A stretch of 64,000 bases of DNA. Origin: DATEUP01 sp041485285. Its GTDB lineage: Archaea; Thermoplasmatota; DTKX01; DATEUP01. Location of the stretch: positions 1 through 64,000 of the forward strand of contig JBGPJF010000004.1 in NCBI GenBank assembly GCA_041485285.1, written 5' to 3'. A model generated the notes under the pieces. That model did not search any database. It had not been told where the DNA came from and saw only the letters and a program-made list of their open reading frames with translations. This document shows positions 42,977 to 50,697 of this stretch, one piece after another; positions within the stretch are counted from its first letter, which is position 1; each line of letters begins with the position of its first letter. A program made the translations under genes and the position numbers.

Positions 42977-43953
42977 CGTGCCACGTCTGCCGCGTCGGGC
43001 CCCATCAGCGCCGCGCCGAGCGCCGCCACCGCTCCAATGAGGCCGCGTCCCTCGAGCGGCGTCTCGGCACCAATCGCGCGCGCAGTGGCGTCCGCGTGCT
43101 CGCGCGTCACAATCCCGGACCGCGCCCGCTCGCAGAAGGCCTCGGCCTCATGGTAGTTGTGGATGAGGAGGCCCTCGACCATGGCAAGGCCGGCCTCTTT
43201 CGACTTCGACATGGATTCGACGCGGTCGCGCAACTCGATCTTCACGGCCTCTTCCATCCACGGAGCGACGGCGCCTTCGACGAGCGAAGCCACGCAGTTG
43301 GTGGTCTTCTCGGGGACGCCGGGGAAGAGTTGGACGACGCGCTGCCGCAGGACGGCCATGTCTTCGATGCCCGCCGTGGCGTCGCGCGCAAGGGCCCAAG
43401 TGGCTCCGCCTTGCGGCGTGTCGGTGTCATCGATTCCAATCAAGATGTGGTGGAGGCCCGGCGTCACGACTTCCATGTAAACGGGCTTGCTGCCGCCGGC
43501 CTCCTCGAGCCCCTGCGCGCGGAACTCGAGCGTCCCTGCCGCCATCCCGAGCGCCGCGGCGAGCCCGAGCCCCGCGCCCGCAAGCCCGCGCCAGCGCGTC
43601 ACGACGTCCTTGCCGCGCATGAAACACTCTTCGAGCACCTCGCCGCCTTTGCCCGCATCGGCGGGGCCAAAGTGGGGCGATTCGCTCGTGCCCGGCTTCT
43701 CCGCGAGCGCGGCGTCAGTGATCAGCGTGTGGCCGTCGACGCGGGCGTCGATGACGGGGCCCCTGCCACGGCGCCGGTTCGCCGCCGCCCATTCGGCCGC
43801 TCCTTGGACCGCGCGCTCCTCGACGATGCGCACGCGCTTGTGCGCGGCGTCCACCATCGTCACGACGCGCGTGGCGGCGCGCGGGCCGAGCAGTTTCGCG
43901 AGCTCATCGGGCGTGTAGGCGCGCCCCTCAAAGGCCGCGGCGCGGTCGGGCAC
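42973..43953 (-). CDS. Methanogenesis-marker-protein-11-like protein with TiaS-type IGIDDTDT motif
   Basis: 326 residues from GTG 43953, behind a GCTTTTATCC box. The N-terminal part reads TPDELAKLLGPRAATRVVTMV with RVRIVEE, then GAAEWA and a glycine-rich GLAGAGLGLAAALGMAAGT. The middle has LIGIDDTDTPQGGATWALA near residue 172, the hallmark shared by TiaS (tRNA-Ile2 agmatidine synthase) and the methanogenesis marker 11 family. The GGATWALA version, the N-terminal region and the length fit marker 11 better than TiaS, which is larger and has zinc-ribbon and OB domains. In TiaS this motif belongs to the ATP-using catalytic part. The function of marker 11 is unknown. No methanogenesis genes occur in this window. 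Confidence 0.62.
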   Translation of the reverse strand: MPDRAAAFEGRAYTPDELAKLLGPRAATRVVTMVDAAHKRVRIVEERAVQGAAEWAAANRRRGRGPVIDARVDGHTLITDAALAEKPGTSESPHFGPADAGKGGEVLEECFMRGKDVVTRWRGLAGAGLGLAAALGMAAGTLEFRAQGLEEAGGSKPVYMEVVTPGLHHILIGIDDTDTPQGGATWALARDATAGIEDMAVLRQRVVQLFPGVPEKTTNCVASLVEGAVAPWMEEAVKIELRDRVESMSKSKEAGLAMVEGLLIHNYHEAEAFCERARSGIVTREHADATARAIGAETPLEGRGLIGAVAALGAALMGPDAADVAR

Positions 43954-43973
43954 ACGACCCCATCCCCGCGGGC

Positions 43974-43983
43974 GGATAAAAGC
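43974..43983 (-). promoter_or_regulatory. TATA box of the marker-11-like gene
   Basis: GCTTTTATCC on the minus strand, about 21-30 bases before the GTG at 43953. Same sequence type as the boxes at 20002 and 53431. Confidence 0.55.
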
Positions 43984-43993
43984 CCCGGCGGCC

Positions 43994-45493
43994 TCAGGGC
44001 GGCGGCGGGCCGGTCGAGTACGTTAACGTCGTGGGGGGCGGCAAGGACGGCGCCGACCACCCGATCGCCTGCCGCATCGCCGCGTCCGGGTCCGAAAGGC
44101 CGGTCTTCACGATGTTGCGCGCGCTTTGCTCAGCGTCCGAGGCCATCCGCAGGAATAGGAACAGCGCGAGCATGGTGAGGAAATTCCCCACGGCGGGCAC
44201 GACCGCGAGCCACCACATCGCGCGCAAGATCCCGGCGAGGGCCGCTTGGAGTTCCGCCTGGCTTGACCCGTTATGGAGGTTGACCGGCCCGACGATCGCG
44301 GGCAGCGCGAACGCGACGGCGATGTTGAGCACCGGCCCGGCCATCGAGAGCACGAGGAAAAGTTTCGTGACTTTCCGGCCGCGCTCGGTCATGAGCTCCT
44401 GCGCGAACGAGAAAAGCGCGAGTCCGGCAAGCAGGGCGCAGAGCAACGCGACGAACGAAGTGATTACGGCCGAGCTGTACATCATGGAGAGCGCGGTGTT
44501 GAAGTCCGCGAGGTCGAGGGACGCGAGCTGGGCCTCGATGCCCGAGTTGGACGCGAGGTTCAGCAGGCCGAGGAAAACGTAGGCAAGCGAACTGCCCGCG
44601 GCGAGCCCCACGCCGCGGCCGACCGCGAGCTTGTGGCGCGCTCCAAAGGTCGAGCGGCCGCTGCTTAGCTTGACCATCCCGCCGTACCCGACGAGCACCG
44701 ACGCCAGCCCGATGAGGAGGGCGATGACGAACAGCGCGTCGGAGGCTGCGATCGTCCGGTCAACTGCAGTGAGTTGGGAAAGGCTCCCCGAGCGGAGCGC
44801 GGCATCCATCTGGCCGACTGCGCTGACCAGGACAAGGTTGGAGAAAAGGCTGAGGAGGTTGAAGAAGAGGACTCCGTAGCAGGCGTAGCGCAAGAAGCGC
44901 AGGCCATCGAAGGTGTCGACGCCGGGCTGCTTGGGAATGAAGGGGAAGCCGACGGCGGGGACGTACCCGTAGTTCGTCGCCGCGTAGCCGTAGGGTGCGT
45001 ACGCGCCCGGCATTCCGTAGGCGGGTGCTCCGTAGGGGGCGCCGTATGCGGGGGGCGCGCCGTAGGGGGAGCCGTAGGGGGAGGCATAGGGCGAACCATA
45101 GGGGTAGGGCGGGAGGATGGCGTAGGGCATGGCTGGCGCGCCGTACGCGGGGGGCTGCGGCGGGTAGGCCGGCGCAGCGGGGGGAGGCGGCGGGGTCCAA
45201 GGGGCCGCGGGCGCATCGCGCTGGGGCTGGGGGCCGCGTGCCGGGGCCGGTGAATAGGGCGTCGCAGGCCGCGTCGGGACCCCGGGAAGGGTCGCCGGCG
45301 GCCGCGGGGGAGGCGCCGCGGCGGGAGGCGGCGCGGGGCGCGGTGCGGAGGGCGAGGGCGGCATGTGACTCGGCACGGGCGGGCGCGGAGGCACGGCGGG
45401 GGACGCCACGACGACCCGCGCCTTCACGGTAGGCGGCGGAGGCGCAGGCTCGGGCGGGGGCGTTACCCTGGGCTTCGCAGGAGGAGGGGACAA
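43994..45493 (-). CDS. Membrane protein with long Pro/Tyr-rich cytoplasmic or surface N-terminus
   Basis: 499 residues from TTG 45493; an in-frame stop lies just upstream, and later GTG or ATG starts (near residue 44) are possible. The first 120 residues are over one third proline. A Tyr-rich repeat follows (PYGSPYASPYGSPYG, YGAPYGAPAYG). From about residue 195 come six hydrophobic segments, starting with ACYGVLFFNLLSLFSNLVLV and ending with LTMLALFLFLRMA, with a conserved-looking soluble link (VKLSSGRSTFGARHKLAVGR). The C-terminus is again Pro-rich. Such disordered P/Y-rich heads on polytopic proteins often mediate assembly or phase separation. I recognise no specific family. Confidence 0.65.
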   Translation of the reverse strand: MSPPPAKPRVTPPPEPAPPPPTVKARVVVASPAVPPRPPVPSHMPPSPSAPRPAPPPAAAPPPRPPATLPGVPTRPATPYSPAPARGPQPQRDAPAAPWTPPPPPAAPAYPPQPPAYGAPAMPYAILPPYPYGSPYASPYGSPYGAPPAYGAPYGAPAYGMPGAYAPYGYAATNYGYVPAVGFPFIPKQPGVDTFDGLRFLRYACYGVLFFNLLSLFSNLVLVSAVGQMDAALRSGSLSQLTAVDRTIAASDALFVIALLIGLASVLVGYGGMVKLSSGRSTFGARHKLAVGRGVGLAAGSSLAYVFLGLLNLASNSGIEAQLASLDLADFNTALSMMYSSAVITSFVALLCALLAGLALFSFAQELMTERGRKVTKLFLVLSMAGPVLNIAVAFALPAIVGPVNLHNGSSQAELQAALAGILRAMWWLAVVPAVGNFLTMLALFLFLRMASDAEQSARNIVKTGLSDPDAAMRQAIGWSAPSLPPPTTLTYSTGPPPP

Positions 45494-45621
45494 CGGACGT
45501 CGGCCTCAGGGCGGCGGGTTCCGCCGGGTGTCGATGGAGGGAGCTTCGCTTCAATGTTTTGGGCGAAGGAGGGGACAACAGGGGGACTGCGCGACGACCC
45601 CGAAGAGCGCCTGCATGCTGG

Positions 45622-48600
45622 CTACGGGTTGGGGCGCTGCCGTCGCGACCGAACGACCACGTAGGCGACGCCGACAACCGCAGCGATCAGAAGGACCCAA
45701 ACGACCGTTCCGCCGAGCGGGGATTCGGTGGGTCCCGCGGCGTAAACGGCCTCGAGCGTGGCCGGCCCGGTCGCAACGAACGTGCGGTTGAGCGGGGCTT
45801 CGCCATCGGACCACCTAAGGAACGCGTAGGAGTTCCCGAACAAGGCGCCCGTTGACCGCGCGTCGATGGTATGGTTGGAATTCTCCAGCCACCAAAAGGT
45901 TGCGGACCGGGGCACGAGGACCCCGTCGACCCGGATGCCGATTCCGTCGGGGGAGGTGGTGATCAGCACCCTGTGGGCCGTCTCAAAGGTCGCCACCAGG
46001 TCGAGCGGCCCATTCACGTTGAACAGCCGGTCCTTTGAGCCGCCGTCGGACCACGAGAGGAATCTGCGCGTGGTCGAATTGCTCCCCTGTGGGTCGGGAA
46101 CGTAGAGGGAATAAGTCTTGAACGCGTCCCACCACAGCTGCAACGGGCTCTCCAATTCCTCGCCATCTACGGCGATGCGCAAGTTCGACGGGTGGGTGGC
46201 GATCGTCACCTCGAATTGGCGAGTGAAGAGGGCGGAGAGGGAAACGGGGCCATCGATCGAGAGGTGCAGGTCTGCCTGCGACCCGCCGGCCCACGACTTG
46301 AAGATGAAGCGCTCGCGGCCGACGGTCGTTGACGCGTCGGCCGACAGGTCATGGGACGACCCGGCCGACCACCAGAACGACGTGGAGCCATTCCGGGCGA
46401 CCCCATCGACCCGCACCACGGCGCCCTCCGCCGAAAGGGAGAGCGTGACGAGGTGCTCGACGCGGTAGGTCGCGGAGAAAGTGACGGGGCCCCGCGCAAC
46501 GACCACGTGCGATGCGGCCAAACCGTCCGACCACGACTCGAAACGGTACCGGGTCCCGGGGGGGCCATCAGCGTCGGAGGCTTCCAGCGTGTGACTCGAC
46601 CCATTCTCCCACCAATCCTCATGCTGCGCGACGGCCGTCACGCCGTCCACCATGATCGAGACGTTGGCGGGCGCCGAGAGAATCGCGGTTCGGTAGAACG
46701 TGGCAAAGCGCGCCACGAACGTGGATGGCCCTGACGCAACCGCCAAGTGCGAGGCTGAGCCGCCATCCGACCACGCTAAGAATCGGTATTCCACGTCCCC
46801 GACCGCTTGCGGGGACTGCGCCGAAAGGGTGTGGAGCCATCCGCCTCTCCACCAAGAAGTGTTGGCACTTCCGGTCTGAACGCCGTCGACCGCGAGCGCG
46901 CGGCCGGGCGGCTCGGTTGTCACCGTGACGAGATACTCCGGGTCGAACGATGCAAGGAGCATTGTGGGGGCGAGGGCGGTAACGCTGTGGTTCTGCGTGA
47001 GGCGGTCCGACCAGCCGGCGAAGGCGTAGCGAATGCCGCCGCTCTCGGCCTGCGTGGAATCCGCGCCCACGAGGTGGGAACTCCCCGCGGCCCACCAAAG
47101 GGACAACGGGGAAGGCTGGGCGGCCCCGTCCACCGTGATGTCCAGGCAGCACGGATCCGTGTAAATCTCGACGAGGAATGCCCGCGCAAAGCTCGCCGTC
47201 AGATTCGAGGGCGCTCCGCACACCACGCCGTGTGAGGCCGCACCGCCGTCGCTCCAATTTGCCAAAGCGAATTGTGTTGACCCCACAATCTGAGGCGACA
47301 GGGCGTCGAGGAGCGCCACGGCCCCCGCAAGGCACCAGACGTGCGTCGGCGTTTGGAACACGACCCCGTCGACGGAGAGGTCGAGCCCTGGGGGATCGGT
47401 GCGGAGGGTCAGGTTGTACCTGGTCTCGTACCGCGCAGTGATGTTCTTCGAGCCATCACACAAAACCGTGTGGTTCCGCGCGCCCCCGTCCGTCCAATTG
47501 GAGAACACGTAGCGGACGCTGTCATTTCCCTGGACGGCGGGAGCGTCGACGGCGAAGGAGTCGTTCAGGGAGCACCACACGGTTTTCGATGCCGCCTGGG
47601 GGAGCGAATCGACCGAAAGGGTGAGGTTGGGGGGGTTGGAATCGATCCGGACTTGGAGGGCTGAGAAATTGAACTTCCAAAGGAAGGCGTCGTAGGAGCC
47701 CCCGAGGCTACGGTCGACCCCCGCCCCGCGCACGGGAAGGTCGGTCGAGTTGGTCCAACCGACGGCATGAACGATTCCGGCGCGGTCCACGGCCAGGTCG
47801 ATCACTTCATCAAGGCCGTCGCCCCCCAGCAGGCTCGAATAGAGGATCCCGCCACCAGCGGTGTCGATCCGCGCAATGAACGCCTCGTCACTCCCATTGA
47901 AGGTCGTGTCCACCGCGTCGGCCGTGAAAAGGAAGGAGTCGGTGTAGCCGCTGAATCCCGAGACGGCGAGCCGATTGTCGGGGAGGGTGGCGACCCAGTT
48001 GCGGTAGTACCCGGGGCCGGCTCCGCCGAAGAACATGCAAAACTCGGCACCGGCCCCATCGCCCGTGAGCAGTGCAACAAACGAGGCGCGCGCGGGGCCG
48101 GGCTTTGGGCCGCTGCAATTGGTGGCGCCCCCGAGGAGGTCGTCGGACGTGCTGCCGCCGGACACGACAATCTTCCCGTCCGAACGCAGGTCCATCGAGA
48201 GCACCCCGTCGTCCCCGCTTCCACCGATGAGGGTGGAAAAGACGAGCGCAGACCCGTTGGCGGCGACGCGCGCCACGAAGCCGTCGACCGGGGCGCCGGT
48301 CGTGTTTAGGGCTCCCACGGTGGTAGGGAAGCCGTAGCCCTGCGTGCTTCCCGCGACGTACGCGGTCCCATCGCCGCCCACGACCACGGCGTTGGCGCGG
48401 TCGTATTCCGAGCTTCCCAAATACGTCGCGTAGTCGATGGAGGCCCCGCTTGCGTTGACCTTGAGAACAAAAGCGTCGTCCTGCCCGTTTTCGGTGTTGT
48501 CGAAGGCGTTTGGGTCAAACGGGATTTCCCCCGAGCCGGCAGCGCCCACGAGGTAGGCGCCGCCTTGTCGATCGATCGCGAGCGTATTGGCGCCGGGAAT

Positions 48601-49869
48601 GAAGGCGCCGCCGAGGAACGTCGAAAAAACCAACGCGTCCCCCGCGGCGTTCAGCTTGGTAAGGAAGACCGAGGGGGTGGCCCCGTAGGTCGTGGAGTAG
48701 GCACCGGGCGTCGTTGGGAAATCAAACGAGTTGGTCTCCCCCACAACAAACGCCTGTCCGGCGGCGTCGACGGCAATCGCGTATCCGCCCTCATCATAAC
48801 GACCTCCGAGCAGGGTCACCCAATCAGGCGCGCTGGCAGTAGCGTTGAACTTAGCGACCCATGCGTCGGTCGTTCCTTGGAAGCCGGAGTCGAAGCTGCC
48901 GGGGGTGACGGGGAAGTCGCTCGAATAGGTGATCCCGGAAGCATAGGTGTTGCCGGCGGGGTCGACGGCCACGGACCAAGCCTCGTCGCGGGCGCTGCCG
49001 CCGAAGTAGGTCCCGAACACAAGGGGGTCGATCGTTAGCGGCAGGGCCCGATCCACGCCGTCGCACGCGAACGAGAGCGTGTCGAGGCCCGCCAGTTCGA
49101 ACGCACAGGCTAAATTCGGCCTGCCGTTCTGGAGGGCGACAGGCGGCGAGTCGCGCAGTTCTTGCGTCCCCACCGCCACAACAAGCGCTCCCTCATCATC
49201 GATGCGCAAGGACAGGGCGCCTTCGTACGCAACGCGGACCTTGGCCGGGTCAACACCGGCTTGCAGATGGAATTCGTACTTCAACCCCGCGAGCCCAAGC
49301 GAATAGACCAGGTCGACCCCATCGAAGATGCCCGTGAAGCGGACGTGTTCGAAGGAAGCGAGGTCCCTTTGCCATTTGGCGGGGTCGTTTCCCCGAAAAA
49401 CGTTCGTCGTTGCGCCGAGCTTGCCGGCCCCCTCCGGGTCGACCATGTTGCCGCCGGGGAAACGCACCGTGACCGCGCGGTCAGAGCCGGACTGCACAAA
49501 GACGACCGTGCCGCGTCCAAAATGGACCGTCAACGAACCGCTGCGCGCCGTAAACGCATACTTTTCTCCCTGCCATTCACCGGGCGCCTGGAGGAAGCCC
49601 GGAGCGCGGCCTGCGATGGAGGGAGGCGCGCCCCCAGCCGCAAGAGGCCGCGGAGCAATTTCGGAAGGCGGCGACGCCATGGGTGCGTGCGCCGCGTGGT
49701 CGCTCGGCCTCACGGGGGGTTCGAGGGGTTCCGGCCCTGTCCAGAGCTGGCCGCCTGCGGCGGCGAGGACCATCCCGAGGACGACACCGCTTGCAAGCGC
49801 CGTTGATGATCTCGTTGAGAAGGCGCGTTTCGTCAAGATCGTCGAATACAGCCAGCCCTCGCCCGGCAT
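45622..49869 (-). CDS. Giant SBBP beta-propeller surface protein with eight C-terminal repeats
   Basis: 1,415 residues if ATG 49869 is used; TTG 49836 would give a shorter n-region. A signal-like segment (ALASGVVLGMVLAAAGG) comes first. Residues about 95-280 match the globular domain that usually precedes SBBP repeats (FRGNDPAKWQRDLASFEHVR, GIFDGVDLVYSLGL). SBBP-type blades fill about 285-725 (VGETNSFDFPTTPGAY, VAGSTQGYGFPTT). Then eight repeats of about 80 residues follow, each with VDG, WW and SWSDG landmarks. One transmembrane helix (VVWVLLIAAVVGVAYVVV) and a basic tail end the protein. It is probably a surface adhesin or ligand-display protein. Codon use is like its neighbours. Confidence 0.82.
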   Translation of the reverse strand: MPGEGWLYSTILTKRAFSTRSSTALASGVVLGMVLAAAGGQLWTGPEPLEPPVRPSDHAAHAPMASPPSEIAPRPLAAGGAPPSIAGRAPGFLQAPGEWQGEKYAFTARSGSLTVHFGRGTVVFVQSGSDRAVTVRFPGGNMVDPEGAGKLGATTNVFRGNDPAKWQRDLASFEHVRFTGIFDGVDLVYSLGLAGLKYEFHLQAGVDPAKVRVAYEGALSLRIDDEGALVVAVGTQELRDSPPVALQNGRPNLACAFELAGLDTLSFACDGVDRALPLTIDPLVFGTYFGGSARDEAWSVAVDPAGNTYASGITYSSDFPVTPGSFDSGFQGTTDAWVAKFNATASAPDWVTLLGGRYDEGGYAIAVDAAGQAFVVGETNSFDFPTTPGAYSTTYGATPSVFLTKLNAAGDALVFSTFLGGAFIPGANTLAIDRQGGAYLVGAAGSGEIPFDPNAFDNTENGQDDAFVLKVNASGASIDYATYLGSSEYDRANAVVVGGDGTAYVAGSTQGYGFPTTVGALNTTGAPVDGFVARVAANGSALVFSTLIGGSGDDGVLSMDLRSDGKIVVSGGSTSDDLLGGATNCSGPKPGPARASFVALLTGDGAGAEFCMFFGGAGPGYYRNWVATLPDNRLAVSGFSGYTDSFLFTADAVDTTFNGSDEAFIARIDTAGGGILYSSLLGGDGLDEVIDLAVDRAGIVHAVGWTNSTDLPVRGAGVDRSLGGSYDAFLWKFNFSALQVRIDSNPPNLTLSVDSLPQAASKTVWCSLNDSFAVDAPAVQGNDSVRYVFSNWTDGGARNHTVLCDGSKNITARYETRYNLTLRTDPPGLDLSVDGVVFQTPTHVWCLAGAVALLDALSPQIVGSTQFALANWSDGGAASHGVVCGAPSNLTASFARAFLVEIYTDPCCLDITVDGAAQPSPLSLWWAAGSSHLVGADSTQAESGGIRYAFAGWSDRLTQNHSVTALAPTMLLASFDPEYLVTVTTEPPGRALAVDGVQTGSANTSWWRGGWLHTLSAQSPQAVGDVEYRFLAWSDGGSASHLAVASGPSTFVARFATFYRTAILSAPANVSIMVDGVTAVAQHEDWWENGSSHTLEASDADGPPGTRYRFESWSDGLAASHVVVARGPVTFSATYRVEHLVTLSLSAEGAVVRVDGVARNGSTSFWWSAGSSHDLSADASTTVGRERFIFKSWAGGSQADLHLSIDGPVSLSALFTRQFEVTIATHPSNLRIAVDGEELESPLQLWWDAFKTYSLYVPDPQGSNSTTRRFLSWSDGGSKDRLFNVNGPLDLVATFETAHRVLITTSPDGIGIRVDGVLVPRSATFWWLENSNHTIDARSTGALFGNSYAFLRWSDGEAPLNRTFVATGPATLEAVYAAGPTESPLGGTVVWVLLIAAVVGVAYVVVRSRRQRPNP
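45736..47655 (-). repeat. Eight tandem protein repeats of about 80 residues
   Basis: Within the giant SBBP protein, eight units follow one another with no linkers. The pattern is hydrophobic strand, DPPxxxLxVDG, about eight residues, WW, SSHxL, about 15 residues, YRFxSWSDGGxxSH, then GPxxFxAxF. The first two have WC in place of WW and also carry an extra Cys (VLCDG, VVCGA), so they may form disulfides. Divergence is high at DNA level, which argues for old repeats. Confidence 0.75.
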
Positions 49870-49926
49870 TATCTAGATTTGCCATCAGTCAGGTAGCGAG
49901 CGCGTGAGTGGGCGAGTGCAACGCCC

Positions 49927-50580
49927 TCACAGCTTCAGGTTCTCGCCGGGATTAAGGATCGTGACCTCGCCCCTGTACCCCCGCTTCTTCGCGTGCTCTT
50001 CGAACTCGAAGGGGTCGGCCTCGATCGCGGGCCACGTGCTGTAGTGCATCGGCACGGTCATCGGCGCCTCGACGAACGCGGCGGCCCACGCCGCCTCGCG
50101 AACGCCCATCGTGTAGCGGTCGCCGATCGGCAGGAGCGCGAGGTCGGGCTTGTACAGCTGGCCGATGAGCTTCATGTCGGAGAAGAGCGCCGTGTCGCCC
50201 GCGTGGTACACGGTCTTGCCCGATTCGATCACGGCACCGCAGGCGCCGCCGCCCCCGACGGTCGAACCCGTGGGGGGCATGTAGTCGCCCGAGTGCACGG
50301 CTTCCACGAGGCGGATGCGCGAATTCTTGACCTTCACCGACCCCCCCTTGTTCATCTGCTCCGTCTTCACGCCCTGCGCGGCGAGGTACTCCCCGATTTC
50401 GTAGATCGCGCAGACCGTCGCATTGTTTTTCTTTGCAATCTCGACGGTGTCGCCGAGGTGGTCGGCGTGACCATGCGTCACCACGATGATGTCGCAACGG
50501 ATTGAGTCGGCCTTGCGCTGCGTCTTCGGGTTGCCCGTGATGAACGGGTCGATCGCGATGCGGTCCTTCCCCTCAATCAA
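49927..50580 (-). CDS. Metallo-beta-lactamase-fold hydrolase of the UPF0173 type
   Basis: 217 residues from TTG 50580. The MBL metal site is VVTHGHADHLGD near residue 34, with the second histidine in VEAVHSGDYMPPTG, the bridging aspartate in VYHAGDTAL and the last histidine in VPMHYSTWP. The product is probably a cytosolic metal-dependent hydrolase of unknown substrate. UPF0173 proteins normally begin with a short strand containing W-x-GHA. Here that strand, QAEWIGHAAWL, is encoded just upstream in the same frame, but no ATG, GTG or TTG precedes it back to the stop at about 50700. A GTTATCC box at 50647-50653 suggests initiation near 50613-50619 at a rare codon. Confidence 0.85.
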   Translation of the reverse strand: MIEGKDRIAIDPFITGNPKTQRKADSIRCDIIVVTHGHADHLGDTVEIAKKNNATVCAIYEIGEYLAAQGVKTEQMNKGGSVKVKNSRIRLVEAVHSGDYMPPTGSTVGGGGACGAVIESGKTVYHAGDTALFSDMKLIGQLYKPDLALLPIGDRYTMGVREAAWAAAFVEAPMTVPMHYSTWPAIEADPFEFEEHAKKRGYRGEVTILNPGENLKL

Positions 50581-50697
50581 CCAAGCCGCGTGTCCGATCC
50601 ACTCCGCCTGCAGAACGATCCCCGCGCCGGGTGCGGCGGGAGGCCGGATAACCCTTTGGTGCGCCTTCCCCCGGTCGGGATTGAGGCTCAGAGCGTG

